A DNA stretch of 64,000 bases from Guyparkeria halophila. GTDB taxonomy: Bacteria > Pseudomonadota > Gammaproteobacteria > Halothiobacillales > Halothiobacillaceae. The stretch covers positions 317,501-381,500 of the forward strand of contig NZ_CP140153.1 in assembly GCF_034479635.1 (NCBI RefSeq), read 5' to 3'. The translations under genes were made by a program, and so were the position numbers. Under the pieces are notes generated by a model. That model did no database searches, was not told the origin of the DNA, and saw nothing but the letters and a program-made list of their open reading frames with translations. Shown piece after piece: positions 42,343 to 50,670 of the stretch (position 1 is the stretch's first letter; every line of letters begins with the position of its first letter).

Positions 42343-43491
42343 TCAGTCGGGTGCCTGCAGGATTGGGGCGAGCAGTTGGGCGCGCCAGCCCTGCGTGAGC
42401 CTTGATGGCCGATCCGGATTGGCCAGCTGTTGTCTGAGTTCGGCGCTGGTGGCCAGCCGCGAAGGGCTGATGGCCTGCTCCTCGGCGAGGGCGACCAGCT
42501 TCGACTGCCGGGATTTTACCAGTTCGCGCTGCGCTGGCGGCATCGCCGGCGGACGCGACAGCCGCGGCCAGTCGGCGCAATCGCCACCCAGGGCGGCGGC
42601 AATCTCCTGTCCTAACTTGTCTTGGGCGCTCGAGTCCCGGCCAAACGGGGATCGCGCACGAGCGATCTGGTCGGTGATCGCCGCCGCGCTCGGCGCTTGC
42701 TCGGCCTTGGCGGCCTGCCGCGCGATGGCGTGGGCCAAGTCCAGCATGGCCTGATCGCCCCATACCCAGCGGCGTGGCCGGTCCTGTTCGCGCGCCAGTC
42801 GTTCCCGCCAGGCCGCAAGGACCTGCAGCACCGCCAGGCCGGCCCGGTTAAGGGTCTGGACGCCGCGGATCTTTTGCCAGCGCTGCTCGTCGGAGGGGGT
42901 GAAGCGGGCCGGGTCGCATTGCCGTGCCATTTCTTCGGTCATCCAGTCGCGGCGCCCGGTCTCGTCCAGCCGTTGTTCGAGTCGCGGGTAGAGGGCGTGG
43001 AGCTGGGCGACGTCCTGCACGGCGTAGTTCAGCTGTGTCTCACTCAGGGGGCGGGCGAGCCAGTCGCTGCGTGTCTCGCCCTTGTCCAGGCGGGTGCCGA
43101 GCAGGGCCTCGGTGAGGGCGGCGTAACTCAATTGGCCGCCGATGCCGAGCAGTTCGGCGGCGACCTGGGTGTCGAACACCTGCGGCGGCAGTCGCCCGGC
43201 GGCCGTGAGGATCAGATCGAGGTCCTGGTCGCCGGCGTGCAGGACCACCGGTGTGTCACGCACGACCAACTCATGCCAGAAAGGGGTGAGGTCAAGCCCG
43301 GCGATCGGGTCGACCAGCCAGACGGTATCGGTGGTGGCGATCTGCAGCAGGGCGAGCTGGGGAAAGTAGGTGCGCTCGCGGACGAACTCGGTGTCCAGCG
43401 GCAGGTAGTGGGCCATGTTCATGGCCTCGATCAGCGCGGCGAGCTCCTCGGGGCGGGTGACGAAACGGACCTGGGGGTGCTCGTGGTTCAT
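42343..43491 (-). CDS. rnd: Ribonuclease D
   Basis: A 382-aa DEDDy 3'-5' exoribonuclease that trims tRNA and other stable RNA. ExoI is LPLDTEFVRERTYFP (Asp-Glu, about residues 32-34), ExoII is HAGDQDLDLIL, and ExoIII is LNYAVQDVAQLHALY, with the catalytic Tyr and Asp. An HRDC domain (QTLNRAGLAVLQVLAAWRERLAREQDRPRRWVWGDQAML) follows. Length matches E. coli RNase D. Confidence 0.94.
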   Translation of the reverse strand: MNHEHPQVRFVTRPEELAALIEAMNMAHYLPLDTEFVRERTYFPQLALLQIATTDTVWLVDPIAGLDLTPFWHELVVRDTPVVLHAGDQDLDLILTAAGRLPPQVFDTQVAAELLGIGGQLSYAALTEALLGTRLDKGETRSDWLARPLSETQLNYAVQDVAQLHALYPRLEQRLDETGRRDWMTEEMARQCDPARFTPSDEQRWQKIRGVQTLNRAGLAVLQVLAAWRERLAREQDRPRRWVWGDQAMLDLAHAIARQAAKAEQAPSAAAITDQIARARSPFGRDSSAQDKLGQEIAAALGGDCADWPRLSRPPAMPPAQRELVKSRQSKLVALAEEQAISPSRLATSAELRQQLANPDRPSRLTQGWRAQLLAPILQAPD

Positions 43492-43534
43492 GCGCCCGTC
43501 GACGTGGTCTGGCGGCGGGATTGAAGCACGCCGG

Positions 43535-44128
43535 TTATTCGGCCGGCTCGACGATGTCCGCCGACTCGATCCGCACGGTCTCGCGGGGCACGTCCTGACG
43601 GAACGGACCCGCTGCGCCGGTCGGGATGGCGGCGATCGCCTCGACGGTGTCCAGCCCCTCGATCACGCGGCCGAACACGGCGTAGCCGGGCTTGCCAGTC
43701 GCGCGGTCGAGGAAGTCGTTGTCGGCGAGATTGATGAAGAACTGCGAAGTGGCCGAATCCGGGTCGTTGGTGCGCGCCATCGACAGCGTGCCGCGCCGAT
43801 TCTTCAGGCCGTTGTCGGCCTCGTTCTCGATCGGTGCCCGAGTGGCCTTGCGTTCGAAGTCGGCGGTATAGCCGCCAACCTGGACGACGAAGCCCGGGAT
43901 CACGCGGTGGAAGATGGTGTCCGCATAGAAGCCGTCACGGACATAGGCGAGGAAGTTGTCGACCGTGGCCGGGGCCTGTTCGTCGAACAGCTCGACGAGG
44001 ATGGCCCCGTGGCTGGTATTCAGCCGCACCTGGGTGTCGGCGGCTGCCGGCAGGGCGGCGAGTGCCAGCGCGGCGGCCAAGGCGATGGCCAGGGCGGTGG
44101 CCGCGAGACGGCGGCCGGCATCAATCAT
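43535..44128 (-). CDS. Periplasmic cyclophilin-type peptidyl-prolyl isomerase
   Basis: A 197-aa PpiA-like protein with a signal peptide (MIDAGRRLAATALAIALAAALALAALPAAA). The cyclophilin core includes TIFHRVIPGFVVQVGGY, LSMARTNDPDSATSQFFINLADNDFLD and YAVFGRVIEGLDTVEAI. It folds proteins at proline bonds in the periplasm. The catalytic Arg (FHRV) and the SQFFIN segment are intact. The ATG at 44128 overlaps the dksA stop by a few bases; a GTG four codons upstream (44140) is an alternative. Confidence 0.92.
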   Translation of the reverse strand: MIDAGRRLAATALAIALAAALALAALPAAADTQVRLNTSHGAILVELFDEQAPATVDNFLAYVRDGFYADTIFHRVIPGFVVQVGGYTADFERKATRAPIENEADNGLKNRRGTLSMARTNDPDSATSQFFINLADNDFLDRATGKPGYAVFGRVIEGLDTVEAIAAIPTGAAGPFRQDVPRETVRIESADIVEPAE

Positions 44129-44537
44129 CGCGCTGGACACGCTCGAGGCGTTCGTGGCGCTCCTGGGCCTCGATCGTCAGGGTGGCGATCGGGCGGGCCT
44201 CCAGGCGCTTGAGGCCGATTTCGTCACCGGTCTCCTCGCAGAAGCCGTAATCGCCATCGTTGATGCGCTTGAGCGCCTTGTCGATCTTGTTGATCAGCTT
44301 GCGATAGCGATCGCGGGTGCGCAGCTCGAGCGCGGCGTCGGATTCCAGCGTGGCGCGGTCGTTGATGTCCGGCTCCTGCCAGTTTTCTTCGCGCAGGTGA
44401 TTGATGGTCGAGTCCGACTCGGTCATCAACTGGTCGCGCCAGGTCAGGAGCTTTTGCCGGAAATACTCCAGCTGCATCGGGTTCATGTATTCCTCGTCTT
44501 CCGAGGGCTTGTAACCTTCCGGGAGTTCAACTGCCAT
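44121..44537 (-). CDS. dksA: DksA-family RNA polymerase regulator lacking three of four zinc cysteines
   Basis: A 138-aa secondary-channel regulator that works with ppGpp in the stringent response. The coiled-coil tip DxxDxA is present in PDINDRATLE (Asp57, Asp60, Ala62). The C4 zinc-finger positions (100, 103, 121, 124) hold Cys, Thr, Thr and Ala; only Cys100 remains, although the surrounding EIGLKRLEARP is conserved. This is the pattern of zinc-independent DksA paralogues such as P. aeruginosa DksA2. Whether a four-Cys DksA exists elsewhere is unknown. No Zur box is visible upstream. The next gene is a cyclophilin, with overlapping ends. Confidence 0.93.
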   Translation of the reverse strand: MAVELPEGYKPSEDEEYMNPMQLEYFRQKLLTWRDQLMTESDSTINHLREENWQEPDINDRATLESDAALELRTRDRYRKLINKIDKALKRINDGDYGFCEETGDEIGLKRLEARPIATLTIEAQERHERLERVQRDD

Positions 44538-44755
44538 GTTTATCCACCACTTCTGCCCGAGCAGACGCTGAAATTGAATGTGAAAGCGCCGAATGACGAC
44601 TCGCGGGACGGGTCCTTTCAGGGGGAACCCGGAATATTGTGCGATCTCGCGGATCGCGCCGCTGCCAGCCTCGTCCTCCGGTCCATGGCCGAGAACGGGC
44701 GACGGGCAAGTATAGGGGCGGTGCCCGGTGAGCGCAACGCCCGCCGGATGGCGAA
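44538..44755. other. Intergenic region between tonB and dksA
   Basis: 218 bp containing the dksA leader. I see no gene, no Zur-like palindrome and no clear promoter beyond AT-rich patches near 44572-44585 and 44628-44640. Confidence 0.4.
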
Positions 44756-45550
44756 TCAAGGGCTTGTCGCCTCGTCGAGCAGGCGTCGGTCGCTGGTGAA
44801 CACCCAGGTGCGGGTTATCACCAGCCGGTCGTGCCGGGCGGCCAGTTCGTCGGGGAACGTCGGGTAGGGGGCGGCCGCCTGCAGGAGGTTGCGGGCGGCG
44901 TTGTCGAGGATCGGGTTGCCGGACGACCGGCGAATGGCGAGGTTGAGTACGTGACCTCCCTTGCCGATAGTCACCTCGAGGATCACCTGCCCCGAGAGGT
45001 TCTGCTGCACCAGGGCGTCGGGGTAATGTTGATTGCCGTATGCCTCGACCTGGCGCTTCCAGCGTGCGAGATAGCGTCCGGCCGGTCCGCCTTGCGTGCG
45101 GCTGGTGGCGTAACCGGTGCGCAGGGCGGCATTGACCTGCTCGTAGAGTTGGTCGATCTGGTCCTGGGTGGAGAGGTGGCGCGGCGTGTCGCTCGCCGCC
45201 CAGGCGCCTTCCTGCTGCGGGCCCTGTCCGTCCTCCTTGAGGGTATCGGTCGGACTGTCCGGACCACGCTGTCCGGCGAGCATCGGGTCGGCCGGCAACT
45301 CCCGGTTGAGGGTGTCGGTTTCACGACCGGCATCGACGTTGCGTTCGGCCTGGGGGGCGTCAAGGGTGATCTCGATGACCGGGCGCTGTTCCACTTCGGG
45401 GCGGGTGATTTCGAGCAGTAGCAGGCCCACGTGGGCCAGCACGGCAAGCCCGATCGCGATCGGCAAAACCCAAGACGAGCCCAGCGCGGGCGTCGCGGCA
45501 AGCCCGTCGGGGCGGCGGTGGCGTTCTCGTGTCGTTCCCTTGGTTGGCAT
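44756..45550 (-). CDS. tonB: TonB-family energy transducer
   Basis: A 264-aa protein with one N-terminal helix (about residues 27-46) and a periplasmic linker rich in Gln, Asp and Pro. The TonB C-terminal domain is YPDALVQQNLSGQVILEVTIGKGGHVLNLAIRRSSGNPILDNAARNLLQAAAPYPTFP. The linker is not a classic Pro-Lys/Pro-Glu run. It transmits proton-motive force to receptors such as those at 11556 and 60727, though other TonB proteins may exist in the genome. No exbBD lies nearby. The neighbouring gshB/apbE context is common. Confidence 0.9.
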   Translation of the reverse strand: MPTKGTTRERHRRPDGLAATPALGSSWVLPIAIGLAVLAHVGLLLLEITRPEVEQRPVIEITLDAPQAERNVDAGRETDTLNRELPADPMLAGQRGPDSPTDTLKEDGQGPQQEGAWAASDTPRHLSTQDQIDQLYEQVNAALRTGYATSRTQGGPAGRYLARWKRQVEAYGNQHYPDALVQQNLSGQVILEVTIGKGGHVLNLAIRRSSGNPILDNAARNLLQAAAPYPTFPDELAARHDRLVITRTWVFTSDRRLLDEATSP

Positions 45551-45576
45551 CCCTGCGCTTCCCGGGTGGTTCGGTG

Positions 45577-46641
45577 TTAGGGCGTGTGCCAGTCGATCGC
45601 GCGCCCCGCGGGCGTGGTCGACATGGCCGACTGCATGCCGGCATCACGCCACGGCCTGCCATTCTCGGTTACCAGCAGGATGCCGTCGAGCCCCAGATGC
45701 CGGGCAAATTGCTCGGCCTCCGCGGGTGAGAGCAGCATCAGCGCGGTGGCGGCCCCATCGGCGATTACGGGGTCGCGGCCCAGCACCGTGGTGCCGCTGT
45801 TGTGGCGCGTTGGACGGGCGGTCAGCGGATCGATGATGTGGCCGAAGCGCTTGCCCCGATAGCGCAGGCGACGCTCGTAGCTGCCCGAACTGCACAGGGC
45901 ATGTGGCCCCGACACGCGCACGCCGCCGAGTGTCTCACGGCCGCGCGGATCGCCCCTGGGGTCACGAATGCCCAGCTGCCAGTCCCGCCGGCCGGCCTGG
46001 CCCAGGGTGTAGAGATCGCCGCCGGAGTCGAGCAGGCAATCGGTGATCCCGGCGGTTTTGAGGGCATCGAGCACCTGTTCGGCGGCGAAGCCCTCGGCCA
46101 GGGCGTTGAAGTCGAACTGGACCCTCGGGTTGGTGGTGATCACGCGTTCATCGTCGATCCGCACGTCGTCGAGCGAGGGCGCATCGGCCAGCCAGGCGTC
46201 CAGCACGGACTCGGCGGGTGGCGTGATCGGCGTGTCGCCGGCGTCCCGATGAAAGCCCCACAGGGCGATCAGCCCGCCGATGCTGGGGTCGAAGCGTCCA
46301 TGGCTGGCCTCGAACAGGGGGCGGGCGGCCCGGATCAGCGCGCGTACCTCGGCGCTGGCAGCAGCCTCGCCGTGTTCGGCCAGCTGGCGGTTGAGGCGGG
46401 TCAGTTCGCTGTCGCGCCAGGGGTGCAGGCGACGGTAGAGCGGCTCGACGATGCCCTGGGCGGCATTAACGGCGGCATTGACCTGCTCGGTGGGGGTGTC
46501 GGCGAAGCGCAGGGTCCAGACCTGGCCGAAGACCGTAAAGCCCGCCTGGGTGAAGGTCGGTTCGCCGGCGCAGCCGGGCAGGCTTGCCAGCGGCAGGCCG
46601 GCCAGCCCGCCGAGCAGCGCGCGCCGGCGCCGGTCGATCAT
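45577..46641 (-). CDS. apbE: FAD:protein FMN transferase
   Basis: A 354-aa lipoprotein that attaches FMN to Thr residues of proteins such as NqrB/NqrC and RnfG. The N-terminus ends in the lipobox-like LPGC (Cys24). Family motifs are FDPSIGGLIALWGFHRD, VQFDFNALAEGFAAEQVLDAL, LLDSGGDLYTLG, and the metal/FAD end region HIIDPLTARPTRHNSGTTVLGRDPVIADGAATAL. The start overlaps the gshB stop. Confidence 0.92.
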   Translation of the reverse strand: MIDRRRRALLGGLAGLPLASLPGCAGEPTFTQAGFTVFGQVWTLRFADTPTEQVNAAVNAAQGIVEPLYRRLHPWRDSELTRLNRQLAEHGEAAASAEVRALIRAARPLFEASHGRFDPSIGGLIALWGFHRDAGDTPITPPAESVLDAWLADAPSLDDVRIDDERVITTNPRVQFDFNALAEGFAAEQVLDALKTAGITDCLLDSGGDLYTLGQAGRRDWQLGIRDPRGDPRGRETLGGVRVSGPHALCSSGSYERRLRYRGKRFGHIIDPLTARPTRHNSGTTVLGRDPVIADGAATALMLLSPAEAEQFARHLGLDGILLVTENGRPWRDAGMQSAMSTTPAGRAIDWHTP

Positions 46642-47582
46642 CGTCCGATTCGGTTGGCGAGCCGGTCGAGCATCCGTCCGGTCACGTCCTGCCCGGTGGC
46701 CGCGCTGATCTCGCGGGCGCAGGTGGGGCTGGTGACGTTGACCTCGGTCAGCCAGTCGCCGATCACGTCCAGGCCGACGAACCAGTAGCCGCGTTCGGCC
46801 AGCCACGGGCCGACGGTCGCGGCGATCTCGCGGTCGCGTTCGCGTAGCGGCACCACCTCGCCGCGGCCGCCGGCGGCCAGATTGGCGCGGAAGCTCTTCT
46901 CGCCCGGCACCCGCAGCAGGGCATGGTCGACCGGCTCGCCGTCGATCAGCAGCACGCGGCGGTCGCCGGTGCGTATCTCGGGCAGGTAGCGCTGCGCCAT
47001 CACCAGCTCGGTCTGATCGCGGGTCATCACCTCGAGGATCACCTGGGTGTTCTCGTCGTCCGCGTGGATCTTGAATATCGAACTGCCGCCCATGGCATCG
47101 AGCGGCTTGACCACGATCTCGCCCTGCTGGGCGATAAAGGCCTTGAACTGGTCGATCGAGCGGCTGACCAGGGTTGGCGGGCAAAGGGCGGGGAAATGCT
47201 GCGCGAGCAGTTTTTCGTTGGCCGCCCGGACGGCGTCCGGACGGTTGGCGACCACGACGCCAGCCTGTTCGGCCAGTGACAGCAGGCCGGTGATGTAGTG
47301 GTAGTCCAGGTCGATCGGCGGGTCCTGGCGTTGCAGGATGATGTCGAAGTCGGTCAACGCATGGACGGCGCGCTCGCCCAGCGTGTAGAAATCCGTGTCG
47401 CGATCGACCACCGTGATTGGGACGGCCTGCGCTTGTGGCATGCCGTCGGCGAAGAACAGCCAGTCCGGCTCGATGTACCAGCAGTCCCAGTCGCGGGTCT
47501 GGGCGCTCAGGAGGAAGGCGAACGAGGTGTCCTTCCAGGGCTTGATCCGTTCGATCGGATCCATGACGACGGCGATGCGCAT
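46638..47582 (-). CDS. gshB: Glutathione synthetase
   Basis: A 314-aa ATP-grasp ligase adding glycine to gamma-glutamylcysteine. The N-terminal IAVVMDPIERIKPWKDTSFAFLLSAQ is diagnostic. KPLDAMGGSSIFKI and LAAGGRGEVVPL form the nucleotide- and substrate-binding loops; DVIGDWLTEVNVTSPTCAREI carries the metal ligands. It lies 25 bp downstream of gshA, giving a two-gene glutathione pathway. Confidence 0.96.
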   Translation of the reverse strand: MRIAVVMDPIERIKPWKDTSFAFLLSAQTRDWDCWYIEPDWLFFADGMPQAQAVPITVVDRDTDFYTLGERAVHALTDFDIILQRQDPPIDLDYHYITGLLSLAEQAGVVVANRPDAVRAANEKLLAQHFPALCPPTLVSRSIDQFKAFIAQQGEIVVKPLDAMGGSSIFKIHADDENTQVILEVMTRDQTELVMAQRYLPEIRTGDRRVLLIDGEPVDHALLRVPGEKSFRANLAAGGRGEVVPLRERDREIAATVGPWLAERGYWFVGLDVIGDWLTEVNVTSPTCAREISAATGQDVTGRMLDRLANRIGR

Positions 47583-47607
47583 GGGGCGGCTCCGGTTGCG
47601 GTTCGGA

Positions 47608-48975
47608 TCAGTCGGCGGCCGGGCCGTTGCCCGGGCCGTTGCCTGGGCCGTCGCTCGCGCCGCCGATCAGATCGCCCTGCTCGCGCGCGGCGGCGAGCAG
47701 CGCCAGCCGGGCGACCACGCCGTAGCAGTACAGCCGGTTCTGGTCGCTGTCGGGCGAGGCATCCGGGGCCGGCGTGACGCAGGACTGGGTGAAGGGCAGC
47801 GGCACGAATTCCGCGCCGGGGGAGTTGAGGTTCTCGCTCTGTCCCTTCTTGGTGTGGACCCGATAGAAGCCGCCGACCACGTGGCGGTCGATCATGTAGA
47901 GCACCGGCTCGGCGACGTGTCCGCTCGAACCCAGCCGCTCGAAGCTGTAGATGCCCTCCTGGATCAGGACGCGGTTGATGTTGCGGCCGTCCTTGGAGGC
48001 CGCCATGCGCGTGCGCTGCTTGCGGTTGAGCCCGGTCACGTCGTCCGTCGACTGGGCCATCATCACACCCATGCCGTAGGTGCCTGCATCCGCCTTGATC
48101 ACGACGAAGGGTTTTTCCTTGATCTCGAGTTCGTCGTACTTCTTCTGGATGGCGGCGAGCATCTCGCTGACCTTTTCCTGCAGGCAGCTCTCGCCCTCGC
48201 GCTTCATGAAGTCGATCTGGCCGCAGTCGAGGATCATCGGCGCGAGGTGCCACGGATCCAGATCGATCAGGCCGGCCAGTTCATTGGCCAGTGCCTGGTA
48301 ATGACTGAAATGGTTGAACTTGGAGCGGTGCCACCAACCGAGCGCCGTGGGGGGGACCACGGTCTGTTCGATGTCCTCGAGAATCTCTTCGCGCCCACCG
48401 GACAGGTCGTTGTTGAGCACGATGGTGCAGGGCGAGAAGCCGTCCACCTCGATCCGGCGACCTTCGCGGTGGATCGGGTGCTGGGTCAAGGTGCGGCCGG
48501 AGGGCAGATCGAAGTGTGCCGGCTCGTCCAGCGCATCAAGCGAGCCGATGCGCGTCTCGAAGCCGGCCAGCTCGAACAGCTCGGCCATGGTGGCCAGCGA
48601 TTCGAGGTAGAACTGGTTGCGCGTGTGGCGTTCCGGGATGATCAGCATGCCGCGCGCGTCGGGGCAGGCGTGCTCAACCGCCGACTGGATCGCCTGCACC
48701 ACCAGCGGGTCGAAGCTGTGGTTGAGGTTGTTGAAGCCGGCCGGGAACAGGTTGGTGTCGACCGGGCCGAGCTTGTATCCGGCGTTGCGCAGGTCGACCG
48801 AGGCGTAGAACGGGGCCGGCGTCTTGCGCCACTGCTCGCGGAACCAGGTCTCGATCTGACGGCGGTTCTCGATGATGTGCGATTCGATCATCAGCAGCGG
48901 GCCGCAGTAGCTCGCTTCGAGTTCGGGGGTCGAGTCCTGGGTGTCCAGTTGCAGGGCGGAATGGTTGTTTGTCAT
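47608..48975 (-). CDS. gshA: Glutamate-cysteine ligase, A. ferrooxidans type
   Basis: A 455-aa protein. It resembles the gshA family named after Acidithiobacillus ferrooxidans, not the enterobacterial type. Recognisable parts are CGPLLMIESHIIENRRQIETWFREQW, PVDTNLFPAGFNNLN, ILDCGQIDFMKREGE, VIKADAGTYGMGVM and VGGFYRVHTKKG. It makes gamma-glutamylcysteine, the first step of glutathione synthesis, which gshB completes. The start at 48975 (MTNNHSAL) is where the homology begins; the open frame runs to 49104. The tail ends in a short GPGNGPGNGP repeat. Confidence 0.88.
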   Translation of the reverse strand: MTNNHSALQLDTQDSTPELEASYCGPLLMIESHIIENRRQIETWFREQWRKTPAPFYASVDLRNAGYKLGPVDTNLFPAGFNNLNHSFDPLVVQAIQSAVEHACPDARGMLIIPERHTRNQFYLESLATMAELFELAGFETRIGSLDALDEPAHFDLPSGRTLTQHPIHREGRRIEVDGFSPCTIVLNNDLSGGREEILEDIEQTVVPPTALGWWHRSKFNHFSHYQALANELAGLIDLDPWHLAPMILDCGQIDFMKREGESCLQEKVSEMLAAIQKKYDELEIKEKPFVVIKADAGTYGMGVMMAQSTDDVTGLNRKQRTRMAASKDGRNINRVLIQEGIYSFERLGSSGHVAEPVLYMIDRHVVGGFYRVHTKKGQSENLNSPGAEFVPLPFTQSCVTPAPDASPDSDQNRLYCYGVVARLALLAAAREQGDLIGGASDGPGNGPGNGPAAD

Positions 48976-49097
48976 CGACTTGTCGTCACGGTATTCGCAG
49001 GGGTGGGGTGCGGGCCGGTACGTGGCCGCGCTTTCGTGCCCACAGTGTAAACGATGGCTGGCGCGCTTGTTCCTTCGCCGGGTAGCCGTCAAGGCGT

Positions 49098-49126
49098 TTG
49101 CCAAAGGCCGGCGCGTTGGTTACATT
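49098..49126 (+). promoter_or_regulatory. Sigma-70-type promoter of the pil-chp operon
   Basis: TTGCCA, a 17-bp spacer and TACATT, 45 bp before the pilG start. Confidence 0.65.
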
Positions 49127-49170
49127 CGGCCGACGCAAGGCAAGAATCGGCCAGCAGCAAGGACGAAGAC

Positions 49171-49602
49171 ATGGAAGCGACAGAGAATCACGCCGGCCTC
49201 GACGGCTTGAGGGTCATGGTGGTCGACGATAGCAAGACCATCCGACGGACAGCAGACAGCATCCTCAGCAAGGCGGGCTGCGAAGTGGAAAGCGCGATCG
49301 ACGGATTCGACGCCCTGGCCCGCATCGGCGCGTTCGATCCGGACGTGGTCATCATCGACATCCTCATGCCGCGTCTCGACGGCTACCAGACCACGGCGCT
49401 GATCAAGAACAACGATCGCTTCGGCGAGACGCCCATCATCCTGCTGTCCAGCAAGGACAGCATCTTCGACAAGGCGCGTGGCCGCATTGTCGGTGCCTCC
49501 GATTATCTCACCAAGCCCTTCAATAGCGACGAGATTCTCGCCGCGGTCGAGCGTTTCGCGGAAGGTCGCCCCGTGGCCGACGAAGGCGCGATGGCGGACT
49601 GA
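49171..49602 (+). CDS. pilG: Twitching motility response regulator PilG
   Basis: A 143-aa single-domain receiver. RVMVVDDSKTIRRTADSILSKAGC has the acidic pair, VVIIDILMPRLDGYQ the phosphoacceptor Asp, and LLSSKDSIFDKARGRIVGASDYLTKPFN the Thr/Ser and Lys. PilG couples the chemosensory system to pilus extension. The start at 49171 follows AAGGACGAAGAC; the frame's longer 5' end is not homologous. It is the first gene of pilG-pilH-pilI-pilJ-chpA-chpC. Confidence 0.95.
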   Translation: MEATENHAGLDGLRVMVVDDSKTIRRTADSILSKAGCEVESAIDGFDALARIGAFDPDVVIIDILMPRLDGYQTTALIKNNDRFGETPIILLSSKDSIFDKARGRIVGASDYLTKPFNSDEILAAVERFAEGRPVADEGAMAD

Positions 49603-49681
49603 GAATGGCGTGGCAAGCGGGGTCCGATTCCGGACGCCGACAGCATCGTATTGAACCGGATTTTTCTAGAGGAACAGGGTA

Positions 49682-50044
49682 GTGGCTCACATCGTTGTCA
49701 TTGATGACTCGCCGACCGAGGTGTACGTGCTCCAGCAGATTCTCGAGCGTCACGGACACCAGGTTTCCGTCGCCAACAGTGGCGAAGAGGGCACCGAACT
49801 GGTGCGCCAGGTTCGCCCCGACGCGGTGCTCATGGACGTGGTGATGCCGGGCATGAACGGCTTTCAAGCCACCCGCACCCTCAACAAGGACAGCGAGACG
49901 AGCGCGATCCCGGTGATTATCGTCACCACCAAGGACCAGCAGACCGATCGCATCTGGGGCATGCGCCAGGGCGCCAAGGAGTACCTGGTCAAGCCGGTCA
50001 AGGAAGCCGACCTGATCGCCGTGCTCAAGAGCGTGCTCGGCTGA
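49682..50044 (+). CDS. pilH: Twitching motility response regulator PilH
   Basis: A 120-aa single-domain receiver starting with GTG behind GAGGAACAGGGTA. HIVVIDDSPTEVYVLQQILERHGHQV, ALMDVVMPGMNGFQATR-type phosphoacceptor (MDVVMPG) and VTTKDQQTDRIWGMRQGAKEYLVKPV are complete. PilH acts with PilG, favouring pilus retraction. It ends 4 bp before pilI. Confidence 0.95.
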   Translation: MAHIVVIDDSPTEVYVLQQILERHGHQVSVANSGEEGTELVRQVRPDAVLMDVVMPGMNGFQATRTLNKDSETSAIPVIIVTTKDQQTDRIWGMRQGAKEYLVKPVKEADLIAVLKSVLG

Positions 50045-50048
50045 CGTC

Positions 50049-50597
50049 ATGCAGCGCACAGAGGACGTGTTCGACTATCTCGGCTGGATTAACCGGCAGG
50101 TCGATGAGCATGCCGTCGGCCTGCCGAGCAGCGACGACCATGTCAGGACCTGGCAGGGCATCCTGTTTGCCGTCGACGGTCGGCGGATGCTCGTCGCCTT
50201 GGATGAGGTGCGGGCAATCGTCGCCCCGCCCCGCATGGTGACGCTCCCTGGTGCGCGTCCCTGGGTGTCTGGTCTGGCCAATCTGCGCGGCGAGTTGACC
50301 GGGGTCTTCGATCTGGCCCGTTTCTGGTTTGATGTCACCACCCCGGTGTCCCGCCACAGCGTGGTCTTTCTCGCCAAGCATGCCCAGGCCTCGTCGGCCT
50401 TCCTGGTGGAGCGTTCCTACGGAATCCGCCAGGTTGCCTACGGCGACGAGCGCCCCTTGAGCGATTCCGAACACCACCGCGAGCTTGCTTCCCTGCCGGG
50501 CTTCCACCAGGAAGTGCGACTCAACGAGGAGTGGCTGCCGGTGCTCGAGTTCCGGTCGCTGCTGGAACACGACCAGTTTCTCAATGCCGTCGCATGA
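50049..50597 (+). CDS. pilI: CheW-like adaptor PilI
   Basis: A 182-aa protein with one CheW domain (about residues 35-165): GILFAVDGRRMLVALDEVRAIVAPPRMVTLPGARPWVSGLANLRGELTGVFDLARF. It links the receptor PilJ with the kinase ChpA. The N-terminal 30 residues precede the domain. Confidence 0.92.
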   Translation: MQRTEDVFDYLGWINRQVDEHAVGLPSSDDHVRTWQGILFAVDGRRMLVALDEVRAIVAPPRMVTLPGARPWVSGLANLRGELTGVFDLARFWFDVTTPVSRHSVVFLAKHAQASSAFLVERSYGIRQVAYGDERPLSDSEHHRELASLPGFHQEVRLNEEWLPVLEFRSLLEHDQFLNAVA

Positions 50598-50670
50598 CGT
50601 CGGCTTCGGGCGGATGCCCGGATATAACTAGACAATGACGATGAATTCCATTCAGGAGTAAGTGGCAACT

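Noticed and set aside
44538-44755. Search for a Zur box upstream of dksA
   Set aside because: No GTTATA-type palindrome found; the zinc link of this DksA rests only on its missing cysteines.
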